Source: Methanothrix harundinacea
GTDB lineage: Archaea > Halobacteriota > Methanosarcinia > Methanotrichales > Methanotrichaceae
Length of the DNA: 17,253 bases
Direction: 5' to 3'
NCBI GenBank assembly: GCA_002502785.1
Contig: DAQG01000059.1
Coordinates: forward strand, 1 to 17,253
A model generated the notes under the pieces. It had not been told where the DNA came from. It was given only the letters and a program-made list of their open reading frames with translations, and did no database searches. Below, piece after piece: positions 13,921 to 17,253 of the stretch (position 1 is the stretch's first letter; every line of letters starts with the position of its first letter). Both the position numbers and the translations under genes were made by a program.

Positions 13921-14985
13921 TTAAATATCCCTCGCCTTCCTTTTTTTGATCTCTTTTGCCATGCGGCTGATATTCTTCCACTTTTTCTGCTCTTCGGCCA
14001 TAAGCTTCGGGTTCTTCTTTCTCTCGATGGCGAGAAGCTCGCGCTGGAGCTTCCGGTAGCTCTCCAGTCGGACCTCTGAGAGGGTCCCTTCCTCTATCGC
14101 CCTCTTGACTGCGCAGCCTGGCTCCGTCTCGTGACGGCAGTCTCTGAACTTGCATTCTTTGGCAAGCTCGATTATGTCCTGGAAGGCCTCATCGAGCCCG
14201 TCGCCTGCGTCCCAGAGCTGGATCTCCCTCATGCCCGGGTTATCGATGATGATCCCGCCCGTTTCGAGGATCAGAAGCTCTCGGGCGGTCGTCGTGTGCC
14301 TTCCTCGGCCGTCGTCTTCGCGGATCTCCCCGGTCTTCTGCCTTCCGCGCCCCTCTAGGGCGTTTATGATGGTGGATTTGCCGACGCCTGACGATCCGAG
14401 CAAGACGACGGTCTTTCCCTCCTGGAGATAGGGGGAGAGCTTATCGAGGCCGGTCTTCTCGGCGGCGCTGATCGCGAGGACGGACACGTCGGAAGCGATC
14501 GCTTTCACATCGTCGATCTTCGCCTCAACATCGGCGCAGAGGTCCGACTTGTTCAGCACGACGACCGATTCCGCGCCGCTCTGCCTCGCCACCGCGAGGT
14601 ACCTCTCAAGACGCCTCATGTTCAGGTCTTTGTTGAGCGATGTTACGATGAACGCGGTGTCGATGTTCGTCACGATCACCTGCTCGCCGATCGCCCTGCC
14701 TGGATCTTTTCTGGATATCTTAGTCTTTCTTGGCAGTATGGCCTGTATAGTCAGGGTATCGGAATCGTCTCGGGAGATCGCCACCCAGTCTCCGACGGCG
14801 GGATAATGGCCGTCCTGGCGCAGCCTGCCTGAGACCCTGGCGCGCACAACGCCTTCCTTCGTATGGACTATGCAGCCGCTTTTGTTCACCGTGGATACGC
14901 GCCCGGGTTCATGGTCGATGGCATACTCTCGGAAGCGGTCTCCGAAAAAGGCGTTCCAGCCGAGGGTTTTAAGCACAGGGTCCAT
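13921..14985 (-). CDS. rsgA: Ribosome small-subunit-dependent GTPase RsgA (YjeQ/EngC)
   Basis: This 354-residue protein has the full RsgA architecture. An N-terminal OB-fold (GRVSTVNKSGCIVHTK, HYPAVGDWVAIS) is followed by a circularly permuted GTPase with motif order G4 (VVVLNKSDL), G5 (AISAAEKTG), G1 (LLGSSGVGKSTIINAL) and G3 (IIIDNPGMREI). The C-terminal zinc module is CKFRDCRHETEPGC, giving C-x4-C-x-H-x5-C. In bacteria RsgA acts in late 30S assembly; it is typical of bacteria and patchy in archaea, so acquisition by transfer is likely. ATG 14985 has GGAG upstream; ATG 15009 is an in-frame alternative that would include the SD inside the coding region. The C-terminus is lysine-rich. It is divergent from the NYN gene. 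Confidence 0.93.
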   Translation of the reverse strand: MDPVLKTLGWNAFFGDRFREYAIDHEPGRVSTVNKSGCIVHTKEGVVRARVSGRLRQDGHYPAVGDWVAISRDDSDTLTIQAILPRKTKISRKDPGRAIGEQVIVTNIDTAFIVTSLNKDLNMRRLERYLAVARQSGAESVVVLNKSDLCADVEAKIDDVKAIASDVSVLAISAAEKTGLDKLSPYLQEGKTVVLLGSSGVGKSTIINALEGRGRQKTGEIREDDGRGRHTTTARELLILETGGIIIDNPGMREIQLWDAGDGLDEAFQDIIELAKECKFRDCRHETEPGCAVKRAIEEGTLSEVRLESYRKLQRELLAIERKKNPKLMAEEQKKWKNISRMAKEIKKRKARDI

Positions 14986-15009
14986 GAAGTAGGTCTCCTT
15001 CTGAAGCAT

Positions 15010-15315
15010 ACACCCGGCAGATTAAAAACAGTTGTGGCAACAGGCGACACCATATCCCTTCGGCCACCTTTCCGGAGCATGGCCGAGGCCCTCGCCTCGT
15101 CGTCTCGTATTCCCGCTGAAAGGCTGGGACTTTTGAACAGAACGTTTCAATTGATGGGGAAAGTGATGGGGATATGGTCTTTCCGATCCTCCAAAACCAA
15201 GATTTTTCTCAGGAAACTATATGTATTCTCAGATCTATTTCAGACTGGAATAATAATGCCGGGCCGAAACGTTGGTCCGAGTGTTAAATATATTTAACAC
15301 AAAGGGGAAATATAA
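15010..15315. other. 306-bp divergent intergenic region between rsgA and the NYN gene
   Basis: I see no convincing gene here. On the minus strand GTTTTTAATC at about 15022-15031 is a TATA candidate for rsgA. TTCGGCCA (15059-15066) and TGGCCGAG (15080-15087) form an imperfect hairpin. The right end holds the 20-bp palindrome at 15281-15300. An open plus-strand frame crosses the region but begins inside rsgA antisense sequence and looks like a shadow. Confidence 0.6.
15281..15300. promoter_or_regulatory. Perfect 20-bp palindrome over the NYN gene promoter
   Basis: GTGTTAAATATATTTAACAC is its own reverse complement over all 20 bases. Its AT core would serve as a TATA box with centre about 26 bp from GTG 15316. 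It is either an operator covering the core promoter or a symmetric bidirectional TATA element. Confidence 0.55.
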
Positions 15316-15825
15316 GTGAAAATATCGGTATTCGTAGATGGTGCGAACATCTTTTACATGCAGAAAGACGAGCTTAGATGGTGGATCAACTTTGAGAAAC
15401 TTCTAAGATGGATCGAGGACAAGACCGGCGGCGAGATCATCGACGCCTACTACTACGTCGGCGAGGAGAACCCTCCAGACACAAGGCAGCAAGGCTTCTT
15501 GACGGCCCTCGCGGACATCGGCTACTCGATCATCACCAAAGAGCTCAAGATAATAGTTCTCGACGACGGCCGGGAGATCAGGAAGGCGAACCTGGACATC
15601 GAGATCGTCCTTGACATGTTCAACACCATCGAGAACTACGATCTCGCGGTCCTCGTCAGCGGCGACGGCGATTTCGAGCGCCCCCTCAAGCTTCTCCGCG
15701 CCCGGGGCAAGAGGTTCCTCGTCATGTCCACAAAGCGGTTCATAGCTCGGGAGCTGAAAGAGGTTGCTGGGATGCACTTCATCGACTTCGAGGATATAAG
15801 GGGCGAGGTCCAGAAGGACCTCTGA
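15316..15825 (+). CDS. NYN-domain (LabA/DUF88-type, PIN-like) protein
   Basis: This 169-residue single-domain protein begins MKISVFVDGANIFYMQ, the NYN/LabA opening with Asp8 and Asn11. Further acidic residues line the predicted metal site: Asp94 and Asp100 in ANLDIEIVLDMF, then SGDGDFERPLKLLRARGKRF at about 115-133 with Asp117 and Asp119. NYN domains share the PIN nuclease fold and many are RNases; direct activity here is inferred. GTG 15316 is the only start that keeps the motif. AAAGGGG at 15300-15306 is a possible SD, but the palindromic TATA upstream also fits a leaderless start. Codon use is GC-rich like the host. A T-rich terminator follows. Confidence 0.88.
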   Translation: MKISVFVDGANIFYMQKDELRWWINFEKLLRWIEDKTGGEIIDAYYYVGEENPPDTRQQGFLTALADIGYSIITKELKIIVLDDGREIRKANLDIEIVLDMFNTIENYDLAVLVSGDGDFERPLKLLRARGKRFLVMSTKRFIARELKEVAGMHFIDFEDIRGEVQKDL

Positions 15826-15831
15826 CCTCTC

Positions 15832-15863
15832 GTTTTCTGTTTTTTCCTCTGTTTTTATCTTTT
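15832..15863 (+). terminator. Multiple T-tract terminator after the NYN gene
   Basis: Four T-runs (TTTT, TTTTTT, TTTTT, TTTT) occur within 32 bases beginning 7 bp after the stop codon, without a strong hairpin. This is the usual archaeal termination signature. Confidence 0.6.
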
Positions 15864-15893
15864 CGCAAATCCGTCTCTGGCCGGGAGGTGCAT

Positions 15894-16087
15894 TTATTCA
15901 TTTTCCCATCTATCCATCACTTCCACAGAAAGCCTGATACCCTCGTCTAAAATTCTCGCCAAAAAAATGTCATCTGGCCGCCCTGCTATGAGAGGCCCTC
16001 TCGGATGAGCACAAACTTGATCGATTTACCTACACGTCTACGCGACGGAAAGATCGGATTCCTAGTGTGTAGAACGGTGGCGATCAT
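15894..16087 (-). pseudogene. Possible small gene broken by a frameshift
   Basis: Two overlapping minus-strand frames both read like protein. Frame A starts at ATG 16087 (MIATVLHTRNPIF..., 33 residues) and stops at 15986. Frame B is open from 16025 down to the stop at 15894 and contains PDDIFLARILDEGIRLSVEV, an amphipathic helical stretch, but has no good start of its own. A single frame change around 15990-16010, where the GAGAGGCCCTCTC dyad lies, would join them into one protein of about 64 residues. A TATA-like TTTAATAATT lies 25-35 bp before ATG 16087. No homologue is recognised; chance open frames cannot be excluded. Confidence 0.25.
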
Positions 16088-16170
16088 CAAGTTAACAAGT
16101 CGGTTTTGTGCAATTATTAAAAAAAGAGGTGAGTCGGAATAGCGACACTTCTAAAACTCCTTGAGATTAG

Positions 16171-16214
16171 TTGTGTGACTCTCGGGGGTCATTTTGAGGT
16201 TGTGAGTCACATAA
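16171..16214. repeat. 11-bp inverted repeat (stem-loop)
   Basis: TTGTGTGACTC at 16171-16181 pairs with GAGTCACATAA at 16204-16214 with one G-T wobble and a 22-base loop rich in G and T. It is not next to an obvious coding end. It could be a stem-loop of a small RNA, a regulator site or a remnant terminal repeat. Confidence 0.4.
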
Positions 16215-16265
16215 CAAAGGGGGCGGAGGGAACAGCCTTAAGATCCGTCGTTATCTACCATCCTG

Positions 16266-16310
16266 AAAAATTAAAGTGCGTGACTACGCGCGCTCGCCCG
16301 CACTAATTTT
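16266..16310 (-). terminator. Hairpin and T-tract at the end of the 125-residue membrane protein gene
   Basis: Read on the minus strand, AAAATTAGTGCG pairs with CGCACT-TT-AATTTT (two-base bulge) and is followed by a T-run. The stem spans the last codons and the stop of the gene ending at 16271. It resembles an intrinsic terminator. Confidence 0.45.
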
Positions 16311-16648
16311 GTTGAATAATTAAGTGATCTTCTGACCTCGGATGGGGCCTGGGACCATTTCAGCCCTCTGGCGTGGGCGCATGGGATCAGAATAAGCGCG
16401 GTAATCAAGATCCCCGGAGTAAGCCCTTTGAGGGACATGAGGATGAATTCTAATCCAAAGAAGGCAACCGCTATCGCGAAGGCCGCGACTTCCGACAGGC
16501 CCAAGCTGATGCCTGCCCAGATTATTGTCCCGCCGAAAATAGATAGGACAAGTCCATAGATGCAACTCACCCCGAACGAGACGAGGATACGGGTTTTTGT
16601 GTCCTTTGAAGCATAATCTTCTAGCATCTTTATCAAGGTGTCTGGCAT
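16271..16648 (-). CDS. Small membrane protein of unknown function (125 residues)
   Basis: ATG 16648 has a near-perfect SD, GGAGGTGA at 16654-16661, so expression is credible; GTG 16657 lies inside that SD and is rejected. After a polar N-terminus (about 1-20) come three hydrophobic segments at about 21-40, 43-70 and 77-91 (ILVSFGVSCIYGLVLSIFGG; VAAFAIAVAFFGLEFIL; GILITALILIPCA). A basic tail of about 33 residues follows (EVRRSLNYSTKLVRASARS). No family is recognised. The 31-bp tandem repeats lie 43-130 bp upstream and probably belong to its control region. The neighbouring gene at 16810 is also a small membrane protein on the same strand, which may point to a linked role. Confidence 0.7.
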   Translation of the reverse strand: MPDTLIKMLEDYASKDTKTRILVSFGVSCIYGLVLSIFGGTIIWAGISLGLSEVAAFAIAVAFFGLEFILMSLKGLTPGILITALILIPCAHARGLKWSQAPSEVRRSLNYSTKLVRASARSHAL

Positions 16649-16690
16649 CGTCTTCACCTCCTTTAGTTAGATTCGTGAAGGGGTTTCTTA

Positions 16691-16790
16691 GCCTATTTGG
16701 GCCATTGTTCAGGTAGTTTTGGCCTATTTAGGTCGTTGTCCGGGTAGTTTTAGCCTATTCAGGCTATTATAGCCTATTTAATCCATCGTC
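16691..16790. repeat. 31-bp tandem repeats with embedded TAGCCT/AGGCTA dyads
   Basis: GCCTATT recurs at 16691, 16722, 16753 and 16772. The first two units (16691-16721 and 16722-16752) are 31 bp each and closely alike over their whole length, the third is cut to 19 bp. The third and fourth contain two overlapping dyads: TAGCCT-ATTC-AGGCTA at 16751-16766 and AGGCTAT-T-ATAGCCT at 16761-16775. The array fills the gap between two minus-strand membrane genes. Confidence 0.6.
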
Positions 16791-16809
16791 GTTTAATTAA
16801 CTTTCGCTA

Positions 16810-17145
16810 CTATCGCTTTTTTACGTCTACGTCTTTCTTGGTATCCTCATTTTCTGTATTGTTTGCTGAATCCCATGTAACCGTATCATAAATCGAACGC
16901 GCAGCAAGAAATACGTACAATATGAGCGTAACCATCCGAGAAAATTGTAGAATCATGAGAATCCAATTATCATTGGTAGCGCCAGTAGCTCTCACGGCAA
17001 AGTCTAATATGGTTATTAAGACCAAAATGACTAAAACCACTATTGTATCTACTATTAATTGTATTATAATAGCTATGGCTGTTATCACTCCAGGTAATAT
17101 TCTCCTCTTTACACTATCTGTTATTTCGCCCCATAAAGAGAGCAT
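16810..17145 (-). CDS. Small AT-rich membrane protein of unknown function (111 residues)
   Basis: The protein reads MLSLWGEITDSVKRRILPGV, then one long or two short hydrophobic segments at about 19-52 (ITAIAIIIQLIVDTIVVLVI onward), a short loop (VRATGATNDN), another helix at about 61-82, and an acidic-then-basic polar tail (NNTENEDTKKDVDVKKR). No family is recognised. GTG 17160 would add five residues, but ATG 17145 lies about 28 bp from the centre of CTTATAAG at 17170-17177, and no SD precedes either, so a leaderless ATG is favoured. Codon use is AT-rich, unlike the cbi genes, suggesting an accessory origin. Confidence 0.6.
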   Translation of the reverse strand: MLSLWGEITDSVKRRILPGVITAIAIIIQLIVDTIVVLVILVLITILDFAVRATGATNDNWILMILQFSRMVTLILYVFLAARSIYDTVTWDSANNTENEDTKKDVDVKKR

Positions 17146-17169
17146 ATTTTGGCTATACACGCAGTCATA

Positions 17170-17177
17170 CTTATAAG
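17170..17177 (-). promoter_or_regulatory. TATA box of the 111-residue membrane protein gene
   Basis: CTTATAAG is an 8-bp palindromic TATA element about 28 bp before ATG 17145 on the minus strand, fitting a leaderless transcript. Confidence 0.4.
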
Positions 17178-17199
17178 ATAATCCTCGTATATCGCGTTT

Positions 17200-17253
17200 T
17201 CATTTCTCCAGCTCGCCGCTCTCCAGCATCCCCTGGCAGCGTGCCGAATGTGA
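17200..17253 (-). CDS. Possible C-terminus of a gene entering from the right edge
   Basis: The last 54 bases, read on the minus strand, are open and translate to SHSARCQGMLESGELEK followed by TGA (17202-17200). The residue mix and GC-rich codons look like a genuine protein end, and the position just upstream of the TATA box of the next minus-strand gene is reasonable. Too little is present to name a family, and the frame cannot be tested within the window. Confidence 0.35.
   Translation of the reverse strand, partial: SHSARCQGMLESGELEK

Larger units (their letters stand above)
15826..16270. other. 445-bp gene-poor region
   Basis: After the T-tract terminator no intact gene is evident. The region holds a possible frameshifted minus-strand gene (15894-16087), a 13-bp dyad GAGAGG-C-CCTCTC at 15990-16002, a T-rich or A-rich tract near 16119-16132, and an 11-bp inverted repeat at 16171-16214. 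Base composition is mixed and more AT-rich than the cbi region. Confidence 0.5.

Noticed and set aside
14863..15297. Plus-strand 144-codon frame over the rsgA start and intergenic region
   Set aside because: About a third is antisense to rsgA, there is no SD or recognisable domain, and it ends inside the palindrome.
15826..16270. tRNA or rRNA gene in the gene-poor stretch
   Set aside because: No cloverleaf arms, T-loop consensus or rRNA-like sequence could be found by eye on either strand.
16691..16790. CRISPR array
   Set aside because: The 31-bp units abut directly with no spacers, units diverge, and no cas genes are present.

Overview
The window reads as a chromosomal segment of a GC-rich methanogenic archaeon, most likely a relative of Methanothrix/Methanosaeta (Methanosarcinales). 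The domain call rests on archaeal-only or archaeal-typical genes (UPF0147, the UPF0148/autoantigen p27 zinc-ribbon family, a methanogen-type thymidylate synthase), the anaerobic cobalamin route, TATA-type promoters, apparent leaderless starts and Shine-Dalgarno (SD) sites of the GGAGGTGA type. The genus is inference only.

Layout. 106-1056: two small conserved archaeal genes diverge from a shared promoter region holding a perfect TATGACA-N4-TGTCATA dyad. 1172-2287: a secreted acidic protein ends in an Ada-like Cys4/His metal-binding module. 2331-8969 (minus strand): an eight-gene anaerobic corrin-ring operon in transcription order cbiT, cbiL, cbiF, cbiG, cbiH-cbiH' (one fused protein), cbiC, cbiD, cbiE, tightly packed with several overlaps and apparently started by a TATA box placed for a leaderless cbiT transcript. 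It covers the ring methylations, ring contraction, lactone opening, decarboxylation and methyl migration; cobaltochelatase, the CbiJ reductase and the amidases are not in the window. 9042-10367: a PD-(D/E)xK nuclease gene diverges from a ThyA-type thymidylate synthase gene. 10520-13024: two secreted solute-binding proteins lie in a row, one of the BtuF/FhuD class with an EF-hand-like N-terminus and one a family-3 binding protein fused to a Cache domain; neither has a permease or ATPase partner here.

13086-17160 is more accessory in character: an AT-rich four-helix membrane protein, a bacterial-type RsgA GTPase with all motifs intact, a NYN-domain protein behind a perfect 20-bp palindrome, a 445-bp gene-poor stretch with a possible frameshifted gene remnant and inverted repeats, and two small membrane proteins separated by 31-bp tandem repeats. 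The last 54 bases may hold the C-terminus of another minus-strand gene.

The points most worth a second look are: two genes (cbiG and the binding-protein/Cache gene) whose coding frames run upstream past every ATG/GTG/TTG to a strong SD with an ATA or CTG at normal spacing; the CbiH double-domain protein; a CbiC that seems to have Ile where CobH has its active-site His; and several unexplained dyads and short tandem repeats placed at promoters.
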